A DNA stretch of 22,203 bases from positions 1 through 22,203 of the IMG/VR virus record IMGVR_UViG_3300032397_000093; one strand, 5' to 3'. A program made the position numbers and the translations under genes. The DNA comes from a virus. Positions 1 to 6,879 of the stretch are shown here, one piece after another. A model generated the notes under the pieces. That model was not told the DNA's origin, did no database searches, and saw only the letters and a list, made by a program, of their open reading frames with translations. Each line of letters starts with the position of its first letter. Positions within the stretch are counted from its first letter, which is position 1.

Positions 1-249
1 GCGCGGGCGATCCCGCGCTACCGGCATTATCCCTACCGCTCGCCGGAGCAGATGCGGCGCTGCCTGCGCGAGAAGGTGCAGGAGCGGTACTGGCAGCCGG
101 ATCACGCCTGGCTGGCGGAGAGCGACGGATTTGTGGACTGCCTGCCGCCGCCGAAGAACTCGCCGCTGGCGCAGTGGGATAGGGTAGCAAAGTACGATGG
201 CGACCTGCCGGAAGCCGAGCAATTCCTTCCGGGGTGGTGGAGAGGATGA
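1..249 (+). CDS. C-terminal fragment, probable large terminase subunit
   Basis: An open frame runs in from the left edge and stops at 247-249, leaving 82 residues ending in PGWWRG. The fragment is basic and rich in aromatic residues, and no catalytic motif lies in this part. I do not recognise it by sequence. The call rests on position: in lambda-type phages the large terminase ends just before the gpW connector and the portal, which follow here. The ATPase and nuclease domains would lie outside the window. The first 18 bases form an inverted repeat (arms 1-7 and 12-18), so the extreme left may include a short palindromic element. Another late gene is possible. Confidence 0.45.
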   Translation, partial: ARAIPRYRHYPYRSPEQMRRCLREKVQERYWQPDHAWLAESDGFVDCLPPPKNSPLAQWDRVAKYDGDLPEAEQFLPGWWRG

Positions 250-251
250 GT

Positions 252-291
252 TTGTCGGACCTGTCGGACGGGTCTGACAAGTCGGACAAAT
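252..291 (+). repeat. 9-bp tandem tract 1
   Basis: About four units of a degenerate 9-mer (NNGTCGGAC) follow the stop of the first gene. It is one of several such tracts in gaps of this window (3561-3602, 4156-4181, 5513-5543, 9163-9195, 13514-13543). No function is known to me. Confidence 0.75.
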
Positions 292-365
292 CTCCTTTTC
301 CAGCGCATGGAATTCACCGACCGCTCCCCGTTTCCATGATCTGGAACAAAGTTCACCCCAAACCA

Positions 366-394
366 TTGACATCCATTCTCAGGAGTCCTATAGT
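366..394 (+). promoter_or_regulatory. Sigma-70-type promoter
   Basis: TTGACA (366-371) is followed by exactly 17 bases and then TATAGT (389-394). The -35 box is perfect and the -10 box matches 5 of 6. Transcription would start near 401 and run into a terminator at 566-615, then the head genes. It may be the late promoter or the promoter of a small RNA. Whether the host's housekeeping sigma factor reads this consensus is assumed. Confidence 0.7.
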
Positions 395-400
395 TCAGAA

Positions 401-611
401 GATGAACATGAGCGTTCACGCAGTGAACGGAGCAAAGATGAAGCCCTGTAGCAGACGCTGGCGCGCCGCTACAGGGTGGGTCAGGAGCAAGATGATGAAG
501 TAGGTTGCTGACACAACTTGACGGGCACAACCGCCGGGGACGCTCGGCGGCCAAGTCCCGAAATGAAGGCCGGCTGTTTGGAGCCAAACCTCCTTACAGC
601 CGGCCTTTTTC
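401..611 (+). ncRNA. Putative ~210-nt structured leader / small RNA
   Basis: Between the promoter and the terminator lies a stretch with no convincing gene but several hairpins. GTTCAC/GTGAAC is at 414-419 and 423-428. CCCTGTAGC/GCTACAGGG, nine perfect pairs, is at 444-452 and 468-476. CCGCC/GGCGG lies near 530-550, and the terminator stem is at the end. The arrangement of promoter, about 200 nt of RNA, terminator and then late genes recalls the lambda pR' leader, which makes 6S RNA and is read through under Q antitermination. No Q-like gene is seen in this window. A 33-codon frame from 402 to 503 is possible but lacks a good ribosome site. The start is inferred from the -10 box. Confidence 0.5.
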
Positions 612-615
612 TTTT
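566..615 (+). terminator. Intrinsic terminator before the head genes
   Basis: A perfect 12-bp stem (AAGGCCGGCTGT at 566-577, ACAGCCGGCCTT at 596-607) is followed by TTTTTCTTTT. This is a textbook rho-independent terminator. It sits 30 bases before the gpW-like start, so late transcription from the left must pass it by leakage or antitermination. Confidence 0.88.
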
Positions 616-644
616 GGCGCCCGACAAGTTTCTACGGAGGCAGG

Positions 645-863
645 ATGGCGGACTTCACGACCTGGGCGGCGCTCAAGACGCAAGTGCTGAACGAGATGGC
701 GAACGGCTCGGTCCTGACCAAGAGCTATTCCCTTCCCACCGGCAACAGCCGGACCTTCCGCGACATGAGCGAAGTCATGGAGTTCCTGAAGCTCTGCGAC
801 ATTCAGACGCTGGCGGAGTCGGGCAGCCGCGTGAACCTGGTTGAGTACGGGAGGCCCGCATGA
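645..863 (+). CDS. gpW-like head-tail connector protein
   Basis: This 72-residue protein matches lambda gpW in length (68 residues) and in its place directly before the portal. In lambda, gpW joins the filled head after packaging and forms part of the connector to the tail. The sequence has an N-terminal helix (TWAALKTQVLNEM), a middle strand-like stretch around LTKSYSLP, and a second helix with the phrase MSEVMEFLKLCDI. That helix-hairpin-helix layout is what I would expect of the family. GGAGG at 636-640 precedes the ATG. Its stop overlaps the portal start (ATGA at 860-863), so the two are translationally coupled. Identification is by size, layout and synteny rather than strong sequence identity. 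Confidence 0.75.
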   Translation: MADFTTWAALKTQVLNEMANGSVLTKSYSLPTGNSRTFRDMSEVMEFLKLCDIQTLAESGSRVNLVEYGRPA

Positions 864-2563
864 GCGTCCAAGTCATCGCCGGCGCGGACCCCAAGCCCCT
901 TGTAAAGCTGCTCGAAACGACGTGGCTTGACCGGGCCGTGCTGTGGCTGGACCCGCAGCGCGGGATGAACCGCATCCGGTGCCGGACCTCGGCGCGGCTG
1001 GCGGAGCACTTCACGCGCTCGGCGGTCGGCGGGGCGGCGGGCAACAGGCTGCGGATTGACTGGACATCGAACACCACCACGCTCGACGCCGCGCTTCGGC
1101 AGGACCGTGCGCGCATCCGCAACATCGTGCGCGACCTGTGCCTGGGCAACCCCTACGCCGCGGGCGCGCGCAACCGCGTGCGGGCGAACGTCGTCAGCAC
1201 GGGGATCACGCCTCAGTGCGCGGTCCAGATGGACACGCCGGAGAGCGAGCCGGATATCCCGCCTCCGGGCTGGCGTCCGATCAGCGAGCGGGAAGCCCAC
1301 CGATTCGAGATGCAGGCGGAGAAGTTGTGGGACGAGATTGCCGAGTCCGCGGACGTGGAAGGGGACAGCAGCATCTACGAGATGCAGGGGATCGTGCAGG
1401 ACGGCCTGGAGGAGTCGGGGGAAATCCTGGTCCACTGGCCGCGGCTGAAGCGCAAGGGGCACCCGGTGGGGTTCGGGGTGGAACTGATCGAAGTGGACCG
1501 GCTCAGCACGCCGACGACGAAATGGAACGACCCGAACATCCGCGACGGCGTGGAGGTTGACCCTGCGACGGGCGAGACCGTGGCGTACTGGGTGGTGGAC
1601 GTCCACCCCGGCGACGACCTGGCGCAGCGTACCGGCAAATACACGCGGATCCCGCGCTGGTACGACGACGGCACGCCCAGGATGAAGCTCCTGTACTACA
1701 AGCGGCGGCCCGGCCAGAAGCGCGGCTACAGCAGCTACGCGCCCTGCCTGGAGATATTCGAGGACCTGCACCGCTACTGGGAGGCGGAACTGGTGGCTGC
1801 GCGCGTGGCGGCCTGCTACGCGGCGTTCGTCACGAGCCCGGTCGCAGGTCCGATGCAGGTGGCAGCCGGCACAGTGGACACGCAGGGCAAGCGCCGGGAG
1901 AAGCTGGAGCCGGGGCTGATCTGGTACGGGGCGCCGGGCGAGGATGTCAGCTTTGGGGACCCCAAGCGCCCGAACAGCGCCTTCGGCTCGTTCACGGAGA
2001 TTCTGCTGCGGAGCATCGGGGTCTGCCAGGACCTGCCGTATGAACTCATCGCCTTGAACTTCAGCATGACGAACTACTCCTCGGCGCGCGCGGCGCTGCT
2101 GGAGGCGCGGCGGACGTTCCAGACGAAGCAGCGGTTCCAGGTCAACGGGTTCGGGCGGGACACCTGGCGGATGGCGATGCGCGAGGGGATCGCCAGCGGC
2201 CGGCTCGACGCCCCCGGGTTTGCCGGCAGGCAGTTGGACTGGCTGGCCGCGACATGGACGCCGCCGGGGTGGGGCTGGGTTGACCCGGTGGATGAGGAGA
2301 CGGCCGCGCGCGAGAGCATCCGGGGCTTCCTGAGCAGCCACGCGGACGAGTGCGCCGCGCAGGGGAAGGACTTTGACACGCTCGCCGAGAAGTGCTCGCG
2401 CGAGCACAAGAAGCTCAAGGAACTTGGGCTGCCGTCGCCGTGGGATGCGATAGCGCCGGGTGCGGCATTGCGCGATCCGAAGTCTGTGGCCAAGCCGGGC
2501 GAAAAGCCCGCGAAGGAACCCGCGAAAGAACCCGTGAAGGAGGAAGCCAATGCGGAAGCGTAA
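860..2563 (+). CDS. Portal protein, lambda gpB family
   Basis: This 567-residue protein forms the dodecameric ring at the head vertex through which DNA enters and leaves. Its N-terminal third includes the family's typical helical stretch leading to GNPYAAGARNRVRANVVSTG, and later the phrases VELIEVDRLSTP and DGVEVDPATGETVAYWVVDVHPGDD, which resemble lambda-type portals. The C-terminal 30 residues are a Lys/Glu/Pro-rich low-complexity tail (KPGEKPAKEPAKEPVKEE). The length is normal for the family. The start overlaps the gpW-like stop by 4 bases and the end overlaps the protease start by 14 bases. The codons are very G/C-rich in third positions. Confidence 0.92.
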   Translation: MSVQVIAGADPKPLVKLLETTWLDRAVLWLDPQRGMNRIRCRTSARLAEHFTRSAVGGAAGNRLRIDWTSNTTTLDAALRQDRARIRNIVRDLCLGNPYAAGARNRVRANVVSTGITPQCAVQMDTPESEPDIPPPGWRPISEREAHRFEMQAEKLWDEIAESADVEGDSSIYEMQGIVQDGLEESGEILVHWPRLKRKGHPVGFGVELIEVDRLSTPTTKWNDPNIRDGVEVDPATGETVAYWVVDVHPGDDLAQRTGKYTRIPRWYDDGTPRMKLLYYKRRPGQKRGYSSYAPCLEIFEDLHRYWEAELVAARVAACYAAFVTSPVAGPMQVAAGTVDTQGKRREKLEPGLIWYGAPGEDVSFGDPKRPNSAFGSFTEILLRSIGVCQDLPYELIALNFSMTNYSSARAALLEARRTFQTKQRFQVNGFGRDTWRMAMREGIASGRLDAPGFAGRQLDWLAATWTPPGWGWVDPVDEETAARESIRGFLSSHADECAAQGKDFDTLAEKCSREHKKLKELGLPSPWDAIAPGAALRDPKSVAKPGEKPAKEPAKEPVKEEANAEA

Positions 2564-3569
2564 GGCAACTGCTAATTCCCAATTGTTCTACCGCTCATTC
2601 GAGTTGAGGGCGGCGGAGTTCGACGAGAAGAGCGGCACGGTCCCGGTGACGTTCTCCAGCGAGGCGCCGGTCCAGAGGTGGATGGGGGCGGAATACCTTC
2701 TGCACGACAAGGAGAGCGTGGACCTGGGGCGGCTGCGGACGATGGGGAGCGCGCTGTTCAACCATGACCGCGACAAGATTATTGGCCCCGTTACGGAGCC
2801 GAACATCGGCCCGGACCGCCGAGGTCATGCGCTGATCGGCTTCGACGACACCGAGGACGGCCGGACCGCGCGAACGCGCGTGAAGGCCAAGAGTTTGCGC
2901 GGCGTGAGCGTTGGCTATCAGATCCTCAAGGCGCGGATCGTGGAAAAGGACGAGGTGTATGAACACCCTGTCATCGGAAGAATTGACGGCCCGGCGTTCA
3001 TCGCCCTGCGCTGGGAACCGATTGAAATCAGTCTGACGCCGGTGCCCGCCGACGGCACGGTGGGGGTCGGTCGTGACGCTACCCGGTCGCTCGACGGGAT
3101 TGAAATCGAGCTTGTGAGTCCACCCCCGAAGGAGGAGGAAGTCATGGACAAGCGGATGAGGGAGTACCTCGAAAGCCGAGGGCTGGACGCCAAGGCGACC
3201 GAGGAGCAGGCGTGGGAGTTCCTGAAAGGACTTCCGAAGGACGACCAGCGCATGGTTCCCAAGCCGGAGCCGAAACCGGAGGAGAAGCCGGCGCAGGGCG
3301 GTGTGCCGAGCGCATCTGGTCGGATGACCCGGAAGCTGTACGACCAGGCGGTTGCGGCCGGGGAGTTGGAACTTGCCGTGCGGCTGCACGCTGCGGAGGG
3401 AAAGAGCGACGCCGAGATCACCGACGCCATCCTGGCGGCGGTTGCGATCAAGCGCGGCGCGCCGGCCGGTCCCGGCAAACCGGAGGACAAGAAGGGCCTG
3501 GCGGGGATGAGCGACGCCGAGTTGGCGGGCGCGATCAACGCGCCGGCGCTGATGAGTTTCAAGGACTGA
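2550..3569 (+). CDS. Prohead protease (HK97/S78 type) with C-terminal scaffold region
   Basis: This 339-residue protein combines a maturation protease with a scaffold-like tail. The protease part (about residues 10-180) shows LFNHD with the likely catalytic His72, SLRGVSVGY with the likely nucleophile Ser120, and the family's closing phrase EISLTPVPADGTVGVG. The enzyme cleaves the scaffold and sometimes the capsid protein inside the prohead. Residues about 199-339 are charged, helical and Pro-rich (PKPEPKPEEKP), as expected for an internal scaffold. A second in-frame start at 3144 has its own strong ribosome site. The gene starts inside the portal gene. Its stop codon lies inside the first unit of a 9-bp tandem tract. 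Confidence 0.9.
   Translation: MRKRKATANSQLFYRSFELRAAEFDEKSGTVPVTFSSEAPVQRWMGAEYLLHDKESVDLGRLRTMGSALFNHDRDKIIGPVTEPNIGPDRRGHALIGFDDTEDGRTARTRVKAKSLRGVSVGYQILKARIVEKDEVYEHPVIGRIDGPAFIALRWEPIEISLTPVPADGTVGVGRDATRSLDGIEIELVSPPPKEEEVMDKRMREYLESRGLDAKATEEQAWEFLKGLPKDDQRMVPKPEPKPEEKPAQGGVPSASGRMTRKLYDQAVAAGELELAVRLHAAEGKSDAEITDAILAAVAIKRGAPAGPGKPEDKKGLAGMSDAELAGAINAPALMSFKD
3144..3569 (+). CDS. Nested in-frame scaffold protein (Nu3-like arrangement)
   Basis: An ATG at codon 199 of the protease gene is preceded by GGAGGAGGAA (3131-3140), a stronger ribosome site than that of the protease itself. Translation from it would give 141 residues identical to the protease C-terminus: charged, probably helical, with a Pro/Lys/Glu linker. 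In lambda the scaffold Nu3 is made in the same way from an in-frame start inside the protease gene C. The product would be the major scaffold and the full-length protein a minor one. This is seen in the sequence as a start signal. That it is used is inferred. Confidence 0.65.
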   Translation: MDKRMREYLESRGLDAKATEEQAWEFLKGLPKDDQRMVPKPEPKPEEKPAQGGVPSASGRMTRKLYDQAVAAGELELAVRLHAAEGKSDAEITDAILAAVAIKRGAPAGPGKPEDKKGLAGMSDAELAGAINAPALMSFKD

Positions 3570-3602
3570 TCGGACTGATCGGACGGATAGGACCGATAGG
3601 AC
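3561..3602 (+). repeat. 9-bp tandem tract 2
   Basis: Units of the form NGATCGGAC or NGATAGGAC repeat at 9-base intervals right after the protease gene and run into the 53-bp leader repeat. The stop codon TGA (3567-3569) lies within the tract. Confidence 0.85.
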
Positions 3603-3652
3603 GAAAAGGCAAAAGGCAATTTACTTGGAGGCAGGACGGACATGGCGACGAA
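3600..3652 (+). repeat. 53-bp leader direct repeat, copy 1
   Basis: These 53 bases recur without a mismatch at 4179-4231. The unit holds an A/G-rich stretch (GACGAAAAGGCAAAAGGC), the ribosome site GGAGG (3627-3631), the ATG and the first codons of the decoration protein. It works as the translation leader of this gene. Confidence 0.95.
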
Positions 3653-4136
3653 CAAGTACCCGTGGTTCAAGAGCATGGGGGGGGACATCAAGCCCCTTAT
3701 CCTGCGGATTTTGGTGGCCGCAGGCAGCACCGCCGCGATCAAGCGCGGCGAAATCTGCAAGGTCGGGAAGTCCACCGCGCGGACGGCGGCTCCGGCGACC
3801 AGCGGCGACACCTCGGCGCTGGTGATCGCCAACCAGGAGCAGAAGGCGGACGACGTGGCGCGGTACATGGAGTTCATCGTGCCGCGGCCTGAGGACGTGT
3901 TCGAGTTCCCGCTGGCCGCCGCGCGCGCGGTGGTGGTGGGCGACCCGCTGGCCATCTCGGACAGCGAGACGCTGGCGTACACCGCGGCTGGGACGAACGC
4001 CGTCGCGCGCGTGTGCGGCGACGAGAACACCCCGCGCCCGGAGGAGAAGAGCGTGACGCTGCGCAGCCTGACCAACGTGCGCGTGGCGTTCGACGAGCAG
4101 GCGTCGTACTTCGGCGAGATCAGCGGAAATTCCTAA
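3642..4136 (+). CDS. Head decoration protein (gpD-like / DUF2190-type)
   Basis: This 164-residue protein lies directly before the major capsid gene, where lambda gpD and its relatives lie. Such proteins bind the outside of the expanded shell and stabilise it. The N-terminus MATNKYPWFKSMGGDIKPLILR is followed by an Ala/Thr-rich stretch (STARTAAPATSGDTSALV) and a beta-rich part including AAARAVVVGDPLAISDSETL. The family name is given with caution: small capsid cement proteins of this shape fall in several families. It shares its leader, ribosome site and first four codons (MATN/MATK) with the capsid gene, which suggests matched high expression. It is followed by a hairpin-forming palindrome at 4139-4155. 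Confidence 0.65.
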   Translation: MATNKYPWFKSMGGDIKPLILRILVAAGSTAAIKRGEICKVGKSTARTAAPATSGDTSALVIANQEQKADDVARYMEFIVPRPEDVFEFPLAAARAVVVGDPLAISDSETLAYTAAGTNAVARVCGDENTPRPEEKSVTLRSLTNVRVAFDEQASYFGEISGNS

Positions 4137-4137
4137 C

Positions 4138-4158
4138 AGGTGTGCGCGGCGCACCGCT
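4138..4158 (+). repeat. GGTGCGC palindrome, copy 1
   Basis: GGTGTGC (4139-4145), GCG, GCGCACC (4149-4155) form a 7-bp hairpin with one G-T pair, flanked by A and GCT. It belongs to a family of four copies (4138, 9200, 14360, 15841). It lies just after a stop codon and before a 9-bp tandem tract. Confidence 0.75.
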
Positions 4159-4181
4159 CGGACCGATCCGACCGATCTGAC
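4156..4181 (+). repeat. 9-bp tandem tract 3
   Basis: Three units (GCTCGGAC, CGATCCGAC, CGATCTGAC) lie between the palindrome and the second copy of the 53-bp leader. This is the same order of tract and leader as in the gap before. Confidence 0.75.
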
Positions 4182-4231
4182 GAAAAGGCAAAAGGCAATT
4201 TACTTGGAGGCAGGACGGACATGGCGACGAA
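4179..4231 (+). repeat. 53-bp leader direct repeat, copy 2
   Basis: This is an exact copy of 3600-3652, carrying the ribosome site GGAGG (4206-4210) and the first codons of the major capsid gene. The two copies are 579 bp apart. Homologous recombination between them would delete the decoration gene, so their keeping suggests recent duplication or selection. Confidence 0.95.
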
Positions 4232-5453
4232 AAGGAAGTTGATTCAAGGCGTGCAGATCGGCGGCGCAGGGATGGACCTGGCCGCGCTGCGCGCGTTGGC
4301 GAAGGGCGCGCCGGCGGAGTTCGTGGCGCGGACGCAGAAGCTGATTGACAGCGGGGAGATCAGCTTCGCCACAGCGCGGAAGCTGGACCTGTTGTACGCG
4401 GCGCTGCGCGACGTGGAGGTGAAGGTGACGATGCCGGACGAACTGGGCATCCAGCGTGCCATCACCACCTCGGCCTTCCCGATCCTGTTGGGCGGGATGG
4501 TCGTCAAGGCGGTGAACGACGGTTACGAGCAGTACCCGACCATCGGCGACCAGCTCGTCGAGGACCTGGAGGACAGCGCCGCCGTCACGGTCATCGCCGC
4601 GCTGCGCGGGATGGACAAGAAGGCGGACGAGGTGAAGGAAGGGGACGACTTCCCGGAGATCAGCGCCTCGGACGAGAAGTTCGAGATCGGGGAGAAGCGC
4701 AACGGGCGCACTCTGCGGATCACGGCGGAGACCATCGAGCGCAACCAGATCGGCGACATCGTGCGGCGCGTGAACGCCCTGTCGCGGATTGCGAACGTCT
4801 CGGTCGAGAAGCAGACCCTCCTGCGGGTGTGCGACGTGTACGGGTCCGGGACCTCGGCGGCGGCCCCCTACGTCTATCGCCCGAACGGTTCAGGCGCGAG
4901 CCTGTTCAGCGCGTCGGCGAACACCCCCGGCACGCGGGCGCCGAGCGGGACGAGGATTCAGAACAACGCGCTGGCGGACGAGACGGACCTGACGGCCATG
5001 CGCACGCGGATCCTCACCCTGCGGGACGAGTTCGGCGAGCCGCTGCCGCTGAACTGGAACGAGGCGATTCTGTTGCACCCGGAGACGCTGGGCGAGATCG
5101 TGAACAAGATCAAGTCCAGCGAGCTCATTCCCGGCACCACCAGCAGCAACGCGGTCAACCCGTTCGGCCCGAGGGGCCGGTATGCGGGCTGGACGCCGCT
5201 GGGGAGCGGGATGCTGGACGCGCACATGGACACCACGAGCTGGTACTTCGGCTGGCCCAAGCGGCAGTTCGTGCGCAAGTGGGCGCTGCGGTACGAGCTC
5301 GTCACGCTCGGCATGGACACCCAGGCGTACCTGAACAGCCGGATCGCCTTCCAGGCGCGCATCGCCTGGAACTGCGAAGTCGGCGCGACGGACTACGTGT
5401 ACTGGATCCAGAGCCTCAGCGGGACGACCGCCCCGTCGGCCCCGGCGATCTAG
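4221..5453 (+). CDS. Major capsid protein
   Basis: This 410-residue protein follows the protease, scaffold and decoration genes, the standard place of an HK97-fold capsid protein. The start at 4221 is chosen for its GGAGG site and because the frame upstream, back to a GTG at 4140, runs through repeat elements. An N-terminal helical region (residues 1-65) could be a delta-like domain. It is followed by DELGIQRAITTSAFPILLGGMVVKAV. A long middle part includes GDDFPEISASDEKFEIGEKRNGRTLRIT, typical of the E-loop and strand region of such capsids. The P-domain-like C-terminal part ends with the phrases GMDTQAYLNSRIAFQARI and DYVYWIQSL. Fold assignment is by synteny and general pattern. A 13-bp hairpin follows the stop. 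Confidence 0.85.
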   Translation: MATKRKLIQGVQIGGAGMDLAALRALAKGAPAEFVARTQKLIDSGEISFATARKLDLLYAALRDVEVKVTMPDELGIQRAITTSAFPILLGGMVVKAVNDGYEQYPTIGDQLVEDLEDSAAVTVIAALRGMDKKADEVKEGDDFPEISASDEKFEIGEKRNGRTLRITAETIERNQIGDIVRRVNALSRIANVSVEKQTLLRVCDVYGSGTSAAAPYVYRPNGSGASLFSASANTPGTRAPSGTRIQNNALADETDLTAMRTRILTLRDEFGEPLPLNWNEAILLHPETLGEIVNKIKSSELIPGTTSSNAVNPFGPRGRYAGWTPLGSGMLDAHMDTTSWYFGWPKRQFVRKWALRYELVTLGMDTQAYLNSRIAFQARIAWNCEVGATDYVYWIQSLSGTTAPSAPAI

Positions 5454-5467
5454 GCAAACGAACCTAT

Positions 5468-5497
5468 CCCCTGGTCCTGCGGTGGCAGGGCCAGGGG
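5468..5497 (+). other. 13-bp hairpin after the capsid gene
   Basis: Arms 5468-5480 and 5485-5497 pair over 13 positions with one T-G pair and a 4-base loop (GGTG). No T-run follows, so it is more likely an mRNA-end stabiliser or a partial barrier than a full terminator. It would help keep capsid mRNA abundant relative to downstream genes. Confidence 0.7.
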
Positions 5498-5512
5498 AAC
5501 AGGTTGGATTGG

Positions 5513-5543
5513 AAGGATCGGACAAATCCGACCGATCAGACAG
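5513..5543 (+). repeat. 9-bp tandem tract 4
   Basis: About three units (AAGGATCGG, ACAAATCCG, ACCGATCAG) lie between the capsid hairpin and the next ribosome site. Confidence 0.65.
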
Positions 5544-5556
5544 GCCGGGAGGGCCG

Positions 5557-5895
5557 ATGGGCTACGCCGAGCAGAAATTGCAGTTCCGCAGCCAGACGCT
5601 GGCCGACGAAGGGGAAGCGATCCTCGTCAGCTTGGACGGCACGACCGAACTTGCGCGTGTTGCCGTCGTTCAGCGCGGCATACCCCAACCCCTTGCAGAG
5701 ACCCCCGGCGTATTGCGAAGGCAGATCACCGTCATGCTGGCCAACGACGCGACGCTGGGCGTTTTGGCGTCGGCCATCATCAGGGGGCAGTTCTACGTGA
5801 AGATGGCGCTGCGGCAGGGGGGGACGGCGGAGATTCTGCGGAGCATCGAGGTGGTGAGCCAGGACGAAGCCTGGATAGTGCTGGAGGCGCAGTAA
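5557..5895 (+). CDS. Putative head-tail connector protein
   Basis: This 112-residue protein lies between the capsid and a gpZ-like gene, where lambda has FI and FII. Proteins here usually complete the head-tail joint. I do not recognise the sequence directly. It looks like a small alpha/beta protein with alternating strands (LARVAVVQRGI, RRQITVMLAND, QFYVKMAL, DEAWIVLEAQ). The ATG at 5557 has GGGAGGG just upstream. An earlier in-frame start would add 25 residues encoded by the 9-bp tract and is rejected. The TAA stop overlaps the next ATG (TAATG). The function is inferred from position. Confidence 0.6.
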   Translation: MGYAEQKLQFRSQTLADEGEAILVSLDGTTELARVAVVQRGIPQPLAETPGVLRRQITVMLANDATLGVLASAIIRGQFYVKMALRQGGTAEILRSIEVVSQDEAWIVLEAQ

Positions 5896-6509
5896 TGGCG
5901 GTTCTGGAAATCGAGATTGACCAGGAGACGATGCGCGCGGTGGGGGAGCAGTTGAAGGCGTTCCCCGGCGCGATTGCGGTGGTGTTGAAGCGCGCGATTG
6001 ACCGCGCAGTGGCGCACATCAAGAGCCGCGAGGCGAAGCTGATAGCGGCGCATTTCGGCATCACGCAGCGGCAGGCGCGCGAGCGGCTGTGGATACGAAA
6101 GGCGAACACGTTCAACTTGGAGGGACGCGCGCGGACGGGCAAGATCGGCTGGCCGCTGATCCTGTTCGACCCGGAGCAGGGGGACCGCGGCGTCCGGGTG
6201 CGCGCGGGGCGCGAGGTGTTCATTGCGCACGCATTCATCCAGACCATGCCCGGGAGCGGGCACGTGGGGGTGTTCAGCAGGTCGGCGAACTGGGCATGGC
6301 GCGACAAGAAATCGCCCGGCGGCTGGACCCGGACGGGCCTGCCTATTTTCGAGGAGCGGACGGAATCCAGCGCGGTGGCGCTGATGTCGTCCAATGCGCC
6401 GGCGGAACTACTGAAGGAAGCGGAGGAGATTGTGGCGCGGAGGCTGTTTGAGGAAGCGGAATTGATCTGGTCGGGCAAGCGCGGGTACGCGGACCGCGGC
6501 GCAGCGTGA
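5895..6509 (+). CDS. Minor tail protein Z-like (tail completion / connector)
   Basis: This 204-residue protein resembles lambda gpZ in length (about 190) and in two stretches. FPGAIAVVLKRAIDRAVAHI matches the gpZ opening helix pattern (AVPGAAAMAINRV). HAFIQTMPGSGHVGVFSR matches GAFIQ..KNGRWHVMQR. Between them is the basic helical segment ITQRQARERLWIRKANTFNL, also as in gpZ. Lambda gpZ acts late at the tail's head-proximal end and is needed for correct joining. The start overlaps the previous stop by one base. The C-terminus is helical and rich in Glu and Arg. Confidence 0.8.
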   Translation: MAVLEIEIDQETMRAVGEQLKAFPGAIAVVLKRAIDRAVAHIKSREAKLIAAHFGITQRQARERLWIRKANTFNLEGRARTGKIGWPLILFDPEQGDRGVRVRAGREVFIAHAFIQTMPGSGHVGVFSRSANWAWRDKKSPGGWTRTGLPIFEERTESSAVALMSSNAPAELLKEAEEIVARRLFEEAELIWSGKRGYADRGAA

Positions 6510-6546
6510 AACGGCAACGGGAACGCAACAGAGAAAGGGAAAGCAT

Positions 6547-6870
6547 ATGACGACCGACAAATCTGAGGGTTGCCAGTTTGGAAAGGCGAACCGCGCGATT
6601 CTGTACAGCTTCATCACCTTGAGCAGCCTGGCGATCATGTGCTTTTCCATTATCGCAGTCGCGCACGCGAACGCCCAGGCGGAGACGCTGCGGGCGATTG
6701 TGGAGCGGGCGAAGGACCAGGAAGACAAGGTCGGCGAGGCGGCTGTTCAGAATGCTCGGATGGCGGAGCAGGTGCGATACATCAGCGAAACCGTGAGGCG
6801 CATTGAGGGGAAGTTGGACGGTCAACCGAAGGCGGGGGCTGCGTCCGAAATGACCAACCCGCCGGGATAG
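6547..6870 (+). CDS. Small membrane protein with one transmembrane helix (holin- or Rz-like candidate)
   Basis: This 107-residue protein has a hydrophilic N-terminus, one membrane helix at about residues 17-40 (AILYSFITLSSLAIMCFS) and then a charged helical region (QAETLRAIVERAKDQEDKV, then VRYISETVRRIEGKL) that could form a coiled coil. The likely topology is N-in with the helix outside. It lies 9 bases before a lipoprotein gene and between gpZ-like and tail terminator genes, an unusual spot for lysis genes. The shape fits an inner-membrane spanin or a small holin, but it could equally be a phage membrane protein of other use. No endolysin is seen nearby. AGAAAGGG lies upstream of the ATG. 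Confidence 0.55.
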   Translation: MTTDKSEGCQFGKANRAILYSFITLSSLAIMCFSIIAVAHANAQAETLRAIVERAKDQEDKVGEAAVQNARMAEQVRYISETVRRIEGKLDGQPKAGAASEMTNPPG

Positions 6871-6879
6871 GAGAAAAAC

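Noticed and set aside
234-503. 89-residue frame between the first gene and the terminator
   Set aside because: The first part is the 9-bp tract, the promoter lies inside it, and the rest covers RNA stems.
803-2407. Long open frame on the - strand opposite the portal gene
   Set aside because: The protein is Arg/Pro/Leu-rich shadow sequence without motifs, as expected opposite a very GC-rich gene; the + strand product is a clear portal.
4140-4220. Earlier start of the major capsid gene
   Set aside because: The added residues translate the palindrome and the 9-bp tract, while 4221 has GGAGG in the shared leader.
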